From NCBI GenBank assembly GCA_023053575.1, contig JAKZAP010000017.1, positions 1,309,501 through 1,373,500 of the forward strand: a stretch of 64,000 bases of DNA. Direction: 5' to 3'. The DNA is from Branchinecta lynchi (taxonomy: Eukaryota; Arthropoda; Branchiopoda; Anostraca; Branchinectidae). A model generated the notes under the pieces. It did not search any database and was not told the origin of the DNA. It saw nothing but the letters and a program-made list of their open reading frames with translations. The translations under genes were made by a program, and so were the position numbers. The first letter of the stretch is position 1. The number at the start of each line of letters is the position of its first letter. Shown here piece by piece: positions 49,917-60,809 of this stretch.

Positions 49917-51415
49917 AGTAAGTAATAAGTAAGTAAGTAGTTTATTTCTAACCACCATTTCGAAAAAGCGGAGTAAATAAAATAAAATAAATAGAAGACA
50001 TAAATACACAGAAAAGGACACTAATTTTCAATCTTCGGCCAGGAAGCAGTGGAGAAGGTCGCGCGCTGGTTGGGCTCTGTTGTCAATGATTTCTGATAGC
50101 GACGAAGAAACATCCAAAAGGGCAACACTTGCATCTTAGTTTTTGAACTTCTCCGTCAATGTATGGTTATGGCATAATTTCTATAAGTGGAGCAGGTGCT
50201 TTGCATATTTGAATATTTAAAATAACATGATCTCATCTTTTTGATCTCCGTCTTTCGCAGAACATGGGTGACACGAGAACGAAATAGTATAAAAGGAGCG
50301 CAGAAGGTGCTGTACAATTTTCCCAAAGCTTTACGATTATAGCGCCCCCGGTTGGGGAGACGATGCGCCCATAGGCGGTACGGGTTGATCTAGAAACTTC
50401 TTGAAAAACCGAAGACTAAAATTTTGACAACGACGATTTAACGTTACGCCAAGCCATCGTAGAGATTCTGTTGATTTGACGACGAACGATCCAAGAGAGA
50501 TAGAAGCTTTGGATGCATTCAAACGATTTGACAAAATGCAGGTACTCACATTTTGAGAGGTTAACTCCAAGGCCGATTCTGAGAAGTTCCGACGACAGCT
50601 TACAGACGTTTTTGGTGAGTGTGGATCGGGTACGGCCTACTAAGAGCAAGTCGTCCGATTAAGCTATGTAGCTGAAGGCATGTTGTTTATAAAAGTAAGC
50701 AGGGTGTAAAGAATCGAGACAAGAAGATATGGCCGATTTGAATATGTAGGGAGATAAGACCGTATTCTTTTGTGATTGATTGATGATAAGATTGTATTCT
50801 TTTAGATAAAAAGAGTAAGGCAGTGGGGAACCTCCGTAGATGATTTGTAGAGACCTCTTCTGAACCCGTTCAATTTTATCACTTTCTTCTTTTGTAAGAG
50901 CGAAATGCCAAACAGGACATGCATATTCTACTAGTGGGCGGATGAACATGCAGAAAATTAATTTTAGTTTATCCTTAGGAACCCGGAATTTCTTTAGAGT
51001 CTTCAGCATTTGGATAGCACCATTTGCCTTTTTTACAATCAATCTTGTGTTTTCATGCCAAGTTAGATCAGAAGAGATCAAGCTGCATTGAACCAAAACG
51101 GCATTTTTCAATTAATTCTGGAAGAAGGACGTATTTCATGATTTTGCTTATGGTACAAGAAACTGTAATTGTCCGATAGCTTTTGCAAAGGTCTATGTCT
51201 TTCCTTCGCTTAATCACCGATGTTACAGTACCCGAGAGGAAACTATTCGGAACCAAACCCTGGCATAAACAAATTTGAAACAGAAGTTGGAGGTGTTGTG
51301 TTAAACCTGGACACTCAGTTTTGAAAAAAATCGGCACTAAGGCTATCAGAATCTTGGAACCAGTTCTTCTTAATTTTCGGATAGCAATTTCGATGTAAGA
51401 ACAACTCACGGGAAG
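49917..51415 (-). mobile_element. Jockey/CR1-like non-LTR retrotransposon, degraded and rearranged
   Basis: Minus-strand fragments encode RT pieces: QICLCQGLVPNSFLSGTVTS and SYRTITVSCTISKIMK (51409-51075), the C-terminal LTWHENTRLIVKKANGAIQM and IRPLVEYACPVW domain (51111-50790), then VLSPYIFKSAISSCLDSL with SDDLLLVGRTRSTLT (50785-50416). The 3' end is a (TTAC)n tail, seen as AAGTAAGTAAGTAG near 49930. The palm motif lies after the C-terminal domain, so the order is scrambled. Confidence 0.8.
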
Positions 51416-51781
51416 AATAGAGGGTTGAAATATCTTCCTTGGTAGGTATTTAAGAAATAAATTTTCATAGTGCTGCTGAATCTGTTTTTTGCAACCACTG
51501 AATAGCCCATTGTAGTGACTGGTCCAGTCAGCCGTAGTTAGTGCAGAAGGAGGTACAGCTGAACGGGACCCATCCGACGTGTTACAGGAAAAATTCTGCC
51601 ATTAATTTTTTCTCAATCGTTCACCGGTATGTCAAACGTTATCTGACCATCACATTATAAATCAGAGGGAAAACCCGTCGAACTACAAAAAAAAAGCGTT
51701 GCGTGCTATGTATAACAATGCGTCTAGGTAGAGACGGACTATGATAAAAAATGAAATAAAAGAAGAAAGAAACAATTCGAT

Positions 51782-52261
51782 TCAGTTCAATTTCCTTTAT
51801 TTAACGGTTTTTAAAAACCATAAAAAAAAAAGAAGAAGACACTCAAAACAAACAGTACACTAAACTAAAACAAGCACGTCAAACGGGCTCCAGGTGGAAC
51901 CTGGGTCACCCGCAGAGACCGCTCCCATTCCAGCCACACAGTCAGAGACAACCTCAAAAGCGGGGCAGATGCAGCCCGCACAAGTGGATTAGACGACCTG
52001 AGAATCCTGTTCTGCAAAGAAAGAATATTTCTCTCTTAGTTCAGGAAAAGAAGGAAGTCTCCACAAACATACCCGAAGCACTGTAGTGTCTAGGCAGACC
52101 ATGCATCCACCTGAAAGCATTGCTACAGAGAATCCGAAAAGACCGGCCAGTTTCCCCAGAGGTGCTGGTCACAAGGGCCAGGCAGTAAACAGGAGTGCAG
52201 TAAGCCGTGAAAAGAAAAGATTTTAGTCTTCCTCACATGAAGAGAATTTTCTAATCAGTAT
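51782..52261 (-). mobile_element. non-LTR retrotransposon 3' fragment
   Basis: The minus strand encodes LFTAYCTPVYCLALVTSTSG and ILCSNAFRWMHGLPRHYSAS, the C-terminal RT-linked domain of non-LTR elements (pattern Y..P.Y, N..R...LPR..S.S). A 3' UTR ends in a TTCAATTTCCTTTATT-type tail (plus-strand view) at 51785. It is interrupted by the SINE at 52272. Confidence 0.72.
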
Positions 52262-52271
52262 ATTTGCACGG

Positions 52272-52623
52272 GTCCGGCCGTGGCCGAGAGGTCTCGCAAG
52301 TGAAGGGTTGCTTGTTCGAGTCTCGATAGTGCCTACTGTTTGGTTTGGGACGCGGGTTAGTGGCGTAACCCTGTAAGACAAGCCAAAGTCCACCCAGCTT
52401 CAAATGGGTACCTGGAGAAATTCGGGGAAGGTGACAGGAAGGGTGTGTGAAAGCACAGGATGGCTGGCCTCCAACCCCCCATTCCACTTCCTGGCTGAGG
52501 GAGGGTGGGTGAAAGCACAGGATGGCTGGCCTCCAACCCCCCATTCCACTTCCTGGCGGAGATCAGCATCGCCAGCTTGGCCTGTCAAGGCTAGTGCTGA
52601 TACCTTTACCTTTTTTTTTTTAA
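52272..52623 (+). mobile_element. tRNA-derived SINE with 10-bp target duplication
   Basis: The head has a Leu/Ser-tRNA-like A box (CGTGGCCGAGAGG) and a B box (TTGTTCGAGTCTCG). A central body contains AAATGGGTACCTGGAG, then a direct duplication of about 60 bp (GAAAGCACAGGATGGCTGGC twice), then a tail ACCTTTACC(T)11. ATTTGCACGG flanks it at 52262-52271 and 52624-52633, so the copy is complete. It sits inside an older minus-strand non-LTR element. Confidence 0.88.
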
Positions 52624-52639
52624 ATTTGCACGGACACAC

Positions 52640-53389
52640 AGCGACAACCCAACACAAGAACACTAACCAAAATAAATAAAAGTCATTAAACCGAAAGATC
52701 GTGGAGCTCCATGGATTTCTTGACAGCCCCAGGCGGAGCACCTATTCTTAACGTTTCAATGATATGGCTGTTCCTTGTCCAGGGGGGGAGGTGTATCAAA
52801 TGTTTAGCAAACAGAAAGAAAATTGAACGAATTTGAAGAAAATTTTGCAATGGCATTGTGGGAGTTATATTATAGATCCTAGGAAAAGTACGTCACCGAC
52901 TCCTGTAGCAAACGGTAGAACAGGTGCGCAAGCACTCAGACGTGGAGTCTGAAAGATTTATCACATATTATATATAAACAGCTTTAGAACCAAGATGTTT
53001 CACATCTCCAGTAACCAAACAAGTGTTGAAATAACCTAAATTGTAATCATCCAACTTTAAAAGCTTTAAATGTAAACAAACCGCAAGTATATCCAAAGAA
53101 ATGTTCAAGATCTTGCAGGAATAGCACGAGTTCCAACTATGGTCTGCCAGCTAGTCCGACCCTTTAAAACTCTTTTCCATTAGCAAGGTAATGACAAGTG
53201 CAATAAACCAAGTCGTAGCACTCTAATGCCCCCTTTTTCACAACTCATTAAGGCATGTCATCGATCGTATGACAAAACAGTCCAGTTTCCAAGTTTTCAT
53301 TAAAGATGTACGTCACGCCGTCTTATTTGTTGCTGTTTAATCCTCATCCATAGATATATCTCCCCAAATGTACAAGAGGTCTCGAGACC
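52640..53389. other. intergenic, nothing recognised
   Basis: Probably the remainder of the old non-LTR element near 52640-52760, then unique A/T-rich sequence. Confidence 0.45.
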
Positions 53390-54110
53390 TATCATAGACG
53401 AACCTAACTCATGGGAAATTTGGGCCCAGCTGCCCTTTAACGGGAAGGAGGGGGAGGTCGGGGCCCATCAAAATGCGTATTTACACCTCTTTTCCCTTTA
53501 AGTATACCAGCTTAAAGTTTTGATTCCAGTCACGGGTTAAAACAAACTTTCATGGGCAATTTAGGCCCACTTGCCTATGAACGGGGGGGGGGGGGGGTCA
53601 ACTCCACATATATATTCCCAACCCCTATGATCCAAAAGCACAAAGGAATTTCATCGCCCTATCTCGAGCTATTGTCAAGAAAATTTCATGGGGAGTCTGG
53701 GCCAGATTGCCCCTGAACCAAATGGGGAGGGGTTTGGGAAGCGCAAAAAGTAAAATGAGACCTCAGTGCTCACAACAACTACCAAGTTTCAAGTTCATAT
53801 CTGTTGATTTCTGTCACGGGTAACGGACTTGACTCCTGAGTAATCTGGGCCCAGTTGCCCATGAATGGGGTGGGTGGGAGAGGTGCAACTCAAAAGCGAT
53901 TTCCCAACCCGAGCATCTGCATGTACAAGGAATTTCAGCGTCCTATGTCCAGTTCTGGTCAAGTTATGAACATTATTCACTGGGCAATCTGGGCCCATTT
54001 GCCCTGAACCGGGTTGGGGTGGGGGATGGGACCCCAATAGTGTACGAAGTTTGAACTTGATAATTTCACTTGAAATACGGTGAGGACCGGAAACCGGAAA
54101 CCGAAAGCTG
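53390..54110 (+). repeat. tandem repeat J, about 140 bp x5
   Basis: The motif CAATCTGGGCCCAGTTGCCC (variants) starts near 53410, 53552, 53690, 53838 and 53978. It ends with CGGAAACCGGAAACCG and an ATTGTTCCAAGGAACAAT hairpin. Single diverged units occur at 165-385 and 880-1110. Confidence 0.85.
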
Positions 54111-54566
54111 CTACAGCGCTCGCAATAATGGATTGTTCCAAGGAACAATCCACTAAAAACGAGTGTCGATGCAGTATAAACGTAAGAAGACTAAGCAAAT
54201 ATTTCTATATCGCAAATTTTATTTGTAGGTATGATGTTAACCTTCTACCAGAAAGATTACGATTTTTTTGAGCCATCAGAATTAAAGAAAACCATGAAAG
54301 ACTTTTTAAATTTAAGTATATTAACTTATGTTATTTGCAACGCTTTGCGGTAGCGGAAGGGGCTCGAGACATCATCGCCCTGCCCCCCCCCCCCCCCCGA
54401 TTTTCCCCACCAGTTAAGACCCCTCTGTACTGACTCTCCCGAGGACATGACCCCCTAACGTTACAACTTCCAGGACATTCTCTTCTAACTTCATTCACCC
54501 TCCATGATTTTTACAAGTTATGGAACATCCGATGGCGAGGCAGACATTGTTGCGATGCGTTTGTGT

Positions 54567-54638
54567 GCCAATTCCGCTCTGGTAACTGAGAAATTACTAA
54601 AAATGTAGTAATTTCTCAGTTACCAGAGCGGAATTGGC
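54567..54638. repeat. perfect 33-bp inverted repeat (hairpin)
   Basis: The arm GCCAATTCCGCTCTGGTAAC continues to TTACTA at 54599; loop AAAATG; then the exact complement to 54638. No mismatches. Confidence 0.95.
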
Positions 54639-54639
54639 T

Positions 54640-55599
54640 GATCCATTCTCTAGATACCGCCGCCGACAGATCCGTGGTGCATTTTTCCCACGTGTCCAAA
54701 AATCTTCAGAACCGAAAGCTTGGGTAACAAACAAGAAATTCGAAATAAGACTACCTGGGGAAAAGGAGGAGTATATCTAGCACAAGTCATCCCGTATTTT
54801 GCGAATGCGATGCGTTTGTGTATCTTTCGTACCCCTAATCTCGCCAAAACAGTTGCAGAGCTTGTCGAGGAATCTGCAAGCCTACTTTGTGTTGTCCTTG
54901 AAATATTTTGCCAAATTTAGCATTTTCTAGGTTCGAGGTTGCGAAAGTCTCATTCGGTGGCCTAATGAAGTTGTGTCAAGGGGGATATATTTTCTTCATA
55001 CCATGCACCGTTGTGCCTTATTAGGGTTACTTACTAGCAAGAAACAACTTTTTGGATTTTTGTAAGATGCAAATGACCAAATCGTTTCTATATTTTCGTC
55101 TGACAAAGGTATGTCTTAGTCTTTTTTCGCATATCACTTTTTGGCAAGACTAGCATTGGTTCCGAGTAGATTGTTAGATAGGAGCAGTTGTAATAACATG
55201 GGAGGGAATGCTTCTTTCTAAACCAGGTCGACATCTTCGGTGGGAACTACATCCATGTTGGAGGCAAAAATCGCATCATCCAATACTTTTGGAGGTATGA
55301 TGTCACATGCCGAACCAGCAGTAGAGTCTCGAGCAGCTACCCCAAATATTCTGGCAAATGTAAAAGCTTGCATTCACAACATACAGCATAACATGTTGTA
55401 TGCGACTGAAGGTACATGCGCACAAGAAGTGTCTTATAAACATAGTTTGCTTCGTGGCTTAACGTATTGCCGCGTTTTCAGCCCCCAGATACGCAACACA
55501 TTTAAGAACCAGCCTGTACTTTAATCCAGACGGTCCTTACAACAAATCTGAACAAATACCTCAAGCCCAATTCCTAACACTCGGACAGACAAGCATAAA
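54640..55599. other. intergenic, nothing recognised
   Basis: A 94-codon frame (55240-55521) has no recognisable domain. The rest is unique A/T-rich sequence. Confidence 0.45.
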
Positions 55600-56190
55600 G
55601 AAGTAATTGGTAACTTTGTCATTAACGAGGGCCCTAATAGTAAAAGATGTGGGGTCGCGTATTTCTTCTTGTTTCGGGGCGGTGATTTGTCTTAGGAATT
55701 TCCTATCTAGACGCTATCTTGCAAAGATTTTCAACACTGTTGCTCTTCCACAGGCTTTGCTTGCATCTTCTTTTTTACCCTTTTTAACGTTGACAAATTT
55801 ATCGCGTATTAAAACAACTTTTTTTAATTTTGGGAAATTTTTATGCCGGTTTTCAAAATACCAATCCAGTTCTTTTATGGTGGATAATTATGGTTCAAAA
55901 AACTTCATTGATATTTTGAAAAAGAAACGGGAAACATTTTTTTCAAAAATTTATTCCATAAAGTACACTTTGTACGATGCGTTGCGTTGATTGTATTTTG
56001 GTTAAAGTGTTAGGTAGAGTTCATTTAGGATAGTGTAGGCTAATTGTTTTTTTTTTAAATGACGTGGAGTTTTTATAAAAGTATATGGTCTAGTTATTAG
56101 TCTGTAGACCGATTGTGTGAATTTTATTATATTTTTTTCTACTCGCCAGCTTTGGCGGATACAAATAAATGAATTGAATTGAATTGAAAA
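55600..56190 (+). mobile_element. non-LTR 3' fragment with (GAATT)n tail
   Basis: The frame 55607-55990 reads CLRNFLSRRYLAKIFNTVAL, PQALLASSFLPFLTL and FFNFGKFLCRFSKYQSSS, the thumb-side C-terminus of a non-LTR RT. The tail AATGAATTGAATTGAATTG ends at 56189. Confidence 0.72.
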
Positions 56191-56961
56191 TGTAGATTAA
56201 AAACTTTCATATTTCAGCCATCCATTCCAGTTTGATTTTTTGTTTCATTTCATATGGAACCTTTTCTTTCCTGTGGGACGAGGAAAAAGCCTTACGTCCT
56301 CGGTTCACGTCTCACAAATTAGCATATGAAAAGACAGAAATGGTCCGGAAAAATTTGATGAAACGAAGCGGAGAAAGAAGCTTCAGATACACGGTCCCTC
56401 GCACATCTAAAAATGAGTGCAAATAACTTCTCTTCACTGTTCCGTACCACAGAGAAGAATGAAACCCCCCAAATCCATTCAAACAGTCTGGGCAATAAAC
56501 AACCGGCACTGGCGTAGTATTGTCCCAAGAAGTTCTGCAATCGACAACGCATTACAAAGATGCTAAGTTGCATGTTTTATTTTGGACGTATGGTCTTCAT
56601 AATTTTAAAGACGAATTTTGTGGTATTTTAATTATTTCTGACAAAGTTTAGCCTACTGTTTTCTGCGGGTGATTTTCGTTGAAACCCCCTATTTGGCTTG
56701 TCCCGGCTTGTCCATGATCTCGGTATTAATCTTGGAACAAAGATTAATACTAGTAAAATCTCGGATCGAGACATTGACGAGGACTTTGCTCACTCCACGC
56801 CACTGGTGTATACCTCGGCACGGCACCGGCACGGCACGACACCGCGGTGTACATCGTTTTTGGGAGTGAACAACCCCTCGGGCTTTGAGGGAGGAAAAAG
56901 ACTAGCCATGGGAGAATAAGAAAGTTTAGGAATCTTGTCTTGACTTGGCAGGATATGTTGA

Positions 56962-57134
56962 CAGTGTTGCCACATGGAAATTTTTTATAGTGACTTTTGG
57001 TCGAAAGCAGAGAGTGAAGTGGGAGTGAAATTTTCTTTTCAGGAAAAAATAAGAAATGGTCACTTTTGGTCTGCATCCCTGCAAGAGTGACGAAAACAAA
57101 ATAAAGTGACAATTAACGACATTTGGCAACCCTG
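56962..57134. mobile_element. small hAT-like MITE
   Basis: CAGTGTTGCCACATGG ... TTTGGCAACCCTG, 173 bp. Ends as in 59822-60238, but I could not find a clear 8-bp duplication. The interior repeats AGTGACTTTTGGTC. Confidence 0.6.
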
Positions 57135-57838
57135 CATTTTGTCAGTATCGTCCTAATGCCTCTTAGCCTCAAGTGCGCAGCAGGTAGCCATTAGTCTCTG
57201 TTTGCCCCACCCTCGTCTCATTTTTAGCATCCATCAAACAGAAATAGTATAATAGACCTGCAAGTTAACGGAGATAAAAGAAGAGCTTTTACTTTATGAA
57301 CTGAATGGGAGTACAAAACTGGGAATCGCTCATTGTCAGCTCAGCTGTAAGAATATAATTTAAACAAAAGCCCTAGCAGTGCTTCTGTTAATCATTGTTG
57401 ATGAACTAATAATAGTTGAGGGAACTAATTGGAACTAAACCGCAAGGTTGTGTGAAGATGAAGACAACCGCGAATCATTACCTTGAATCGCATTGTCCAG
57501 CGACAAAGGTGGATGGTCCTCCTATGGTTGTCGCTGGTTTGAGCGATGTTAGTCACACATGATGTCAGGACTGGCTTTTGGTTAGTCACTGGTTGAGGAT
57601 TCCGGGGCATCCCACTCGTATTTCCAGGGGTATGTCTTCCCACTCCTTGTCAAGCTTAAATTTGAATGAGTCCACTGTCTGTGCACTGCAGTGCTTCCAC
57701 TTGCTCTACTTCGAAAATCCTGCGGGGAACCCCACAAATCCTAAGAAATCCTGCTTTGAAAGTTTAAACATCTTGCAAAGAAATCCTGCCGAAAAATACA
57801 ACAACAAAATGTGTCCGTACTAGTTAAAGAGATAGTTG

Positions 57839-58323
57839 TTAAAGTTTAACCGAAAAGGGCTAGGATACTACAGTCTAGTTACCCATCACTTGTTCGCTTA
57901 AGTAATCTTGAAAACCCGATGAAAAAGCGTTAGTTTGTTTTTCTGATATTTCCAAATAATCGATTATCCCATTGTGCTTGCCGCTCTCCCCGTTTTTGTG
58001 ATATCTCTATGGTGCCTGGAACATTTGGCAACAATACCAGCAGCAAACGAGTAAATAAATTGTGTATCAAATAAACAAAGAAGTGTCTGCAGTCTGCAGT
58101 GCCAAAAACTAGAGCTAGATAGTGATGTGTCTTGTGTAGTGATAGTGCAGTGATTTTCGCGGGCGAATTGTGGACGGATTCACCATGGGAAAGCGTCCAC
58201 ATTCCCAACGTCCCTACTGGAGACTACTGTGGACAGAATGAAAATCCCCAATAGGTGTTGTAATAATTCAATGTATTTGAATCTAAGATGTAAAAATAAG
58301 TTGCCTTTTCGGTTAAACTTTAA
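57839..58323 (+). mobile_element. TTAA MITE, family A copy 4
   Basis: TTAA at 57839-57842, ends AGTTTAACCGAAAAGGGC and CCTTTTCGGTTAAACT, TTAA at 58320-58323. It shares the subterminal TTACCCATCACTTGTTCGCT block with copies 1 and 5. Nested inside the hAT-like element 57689-59639. Confidence 0.85.
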
Positions 58324-58925
58324 GACTATATATAGTTGGAGGATTTCAGCAAACGCAGCTGAATTTTTCGTCTCTGTCGTTTGGGAGGACTAGAAAGTTT
58401 TTGCCGTAAGAACTAAATGAATATTAAACGACTAAATACCGCAAATACCAGCACTGTCATTAAAGAGGGCGTCACTAGACTAGACGTGACTTGAAAATGT
58501 ACAGACAACAGGCGCAGCGGCAACGTCTATACCCAGGACAAATTATACTATGCGCCGCAGGCAAACATTTTTAAATACGCCTTTTTCTGGAAATTAACTT
58601 AAATCCTAGCTTTTAGTGTGGTTTAACTCACAAATATTCCAAGCCTTCAACGCCTACTATAAGTGACGCACCCTTCTTCTAAATAGGGAATACATACTAC
58701 AAAATGCGCCGCATGCGAAATATTTTGGAAACACTGATGCTCAAATTGTCTTTTTCCTATCCGAAATGAAGACACGATCATACGAAAGAAATAGACCGCA
58801 TTTCTTCTATTTTTAATAAAAAGGAGTTTGGTATAGATGGTCAAAAACAGAATGTCGAACGTAGCCATATAGCTAAAATAGAGCTTCCATTATGACTGCG
58901 TTTTCTCAAAAATGACTAACTCTTA

Positions 58926-59480
58926 AGCATTGTCCTAATAGGTGTAATAAGGTGAATAGCGCTATACGCGATGTCTACGTCTTAACACACACGCCTGTTC
59001 AAATACAACCCAAGAGGTTCTTATCAATGCGGCTTCCGGTGTTGCCAAGGTAATACAATTTTTCGAGCTCTAAAAATATCCGAAAAGGTTCTTGGTACTA
59101 CTTGAAGTACACGAGTACAATATAACGCAAATTATACTGTAAAAAAGCAATTAAAATAACGGATGGACAGCATTGATCCTCGAACTGATGTAAAGCCGTC
59201 GTAATACAACAAAAACGTGTTTTTGTTAAGAAAAGTTGTTTCTTTAGCTTCCAACAAAGTAGAACTGTTGTGCATTCCTTGGCAACCCTGGCGACGCTGC
59301 GCCTCTCCTCGGCCCGCTGGCGAACCAACCAAGCGATCTGATTGGTCCTGCATAAGCCAGAATAGAACGCTAGTCTATTCTCCTTATTCACCTTATTACA
59401 GCGCGCTCCGAGGAAAAGAGGAATCTGTAATAAGTCTTATACGCGGTAATACACCTTATTACACCATTTAGGACAATGCT
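58926..59480 (+). mobile_element. Harbinger-type MITE, family L copy 1
   Basis: AGCATTGTCCTAATAGGTGT ... TAGGACAATGCT, with TTA directly repeated on both sides (58923-58925, 59481-59483). 555 bp. Nested in the hAT-like element 57689-59639. The 3-bp TTA duplication is typical of PIF/Harbinger. Confidence 0.88.
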
Positions 59481-59821
59481 TTACTGAAATCTGTTCAAAA
59501 TATCAGCAAATTTCTGGTAAATCCTGAATAAGTCCGGAGATCCTGCAAAATCCTGGCATCTCAAAAATCCTGAAACAATCACGCCGGGATAAAAAAAAAT
59601 CCTGAATTTCAGGATAAATCCTGCAAAGTGGAAGCACTGGTGCACTGACTGTGTCCTCTGACAGGGTGTTCCCGTTTTGTGGTTGTAGAAGAAGTGGTTT
59701 CGGATGCTGGTGTGAGCAGATGGCTTTGGAATCTTCTTACTATGACCTCGAAGGTTTTTTTCGGCTTGATTTGTAGAAGTGTAGAGGTGTTTGCTTTACA
59801 TTCCCAGTTAAGAGTGTTCAG

Positions 59822-60238
59822 CAGTGTTGCCTACAGTGATACAATTGTACCATTTTGGTACATTTCAGCTCTGCTGGTACAATCTGGCACAATCAAACTT
59901 TTACGAAGTATTGAACAATGTGGTACAATTAGACTTTTATATACTTCTGTCAAGGAAAACGGACTGACTGCGCGAGCAGAGAGAGATTTGATTTTGATTT
60001 TGTTTTTAGTGTTGAACACATAAGTTACTTATATCAACTTAACTGACATACTCAGTTATTGAGCAGGGTCTGATAAGTATTTTGAGCAGCAGAATGAGTG
60101 AAAAGGATATATCTAATATAGTATTTTCTTATATTGCACTGTCTATCGCAAAATTGGGACATGAAACAATTTCGTGGTCGCTGGTACATTTTTCGGGTGT
60201 TTTTTGGTGCCTTGTCTTTTGAAGCGTTGGCAACACTG
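59822..60238. mobile_element. hAT-like MITE
   Basis: CAGTGTTGCCTACAGTG ... GCGTTGGCAACACTG, with the exact 8-bp duplication GTGTTCAG at 59814-59821 and 60239-60246. The interior repeats GGTACAATT. Confidence 0.9.
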
Positions 60239-60251
60239 GTGTTCAGTTACA

Positions 60252-60543
60252 AGTTGTGTTTTTGCTCGAAGTTTGAAGGTACCTTCAACCTCAAAGGCCT
60301 TTGTTTAATTACCGTTTTTGGTCGCCGGTAACAGTTCCTTCCTCCTTCAAACTCTGACCGTCGAATTTCGTGAGCTAGCTAGTTCGAAGTTAGTTTACTT
60401 CGAAGAAACGTCAACCGGGCAAGGATCGCCAGAGTCGCAAAAACACTAATTAAGCAAACGGCGAACTTCGACGGCGTTCAAAAACGAAAATTAAGCAGCC
60501 GGCTAAGCGAACGGCGAACAAAACTTCAATAAAAAACGCAACT
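60252..60543. mobile_element. inverted-repeat element, family P copy 2
   Basis: AGTTGTGTTTTTGCTCGAAG ... AAAAAACGCAACT, flanked by ACA on both sides (3-bp duplication). It begins only 13 bp after the hAT-like element ending at 60238. Confidence 0.8.
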
Positions 60544-60809
60544 ACACACTGCAGTGCAACCCAATTCGTGACGAGAAACATGGCGTCACCTAGTCACAAT
60601 CGCATGACAGATGCCAAGAATGAGTTTTGTAGTGATTGAAACAGAAATGATGATACAGTTTACGACATTGCTTTTTCTTGTCATTGCAGTCGAAAAAAGC
60701 AACTTGAATGGTTACAGAAATATCAGAGTCGTCGAGCAGAGGAGTCGCAGACGAAAAAGTAAGCAGTTTGAAGGGAATAAGAAAAGATACTTCGCGGAAA
60801 TAAAAATAA

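Larger units (their letters stand above)
57689..59639. mobile_element. hAT-like non-autonomous element with two nested insertions
   Basis: Starts CAGTGCTTCCACTTGC, ends GCAAAGTGGAAGCACTG, with the exact 8-bp duplication GTGCACTG at 57681-57688 and 59640-59647. Subterminal AAATCCTG repeats occur in inverse orientation at both ends. It contains family A copy 4 and family L copy 1. No transposase seen in the remaining 0.9 kb. Confidence 0.9.

Noticed and set aside
52400..52741. Overlapping frames over the SINE
   Set aside because: They translate the duplicated SINE body in several frames and are not proteins.
54129..54150. ATTGTTCCAAGGAACAAT as a second perfect hairpin
   Set aside because: Arms are only about 10 bp and it is the conserved edge of tandem repeat J; of little note by itself.
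55240..55521. 94-codon plus-strand frame as a gene
   Set aside because: No domain, no flanking splice sites in phase, and it neighbours a dead retrotransposon.
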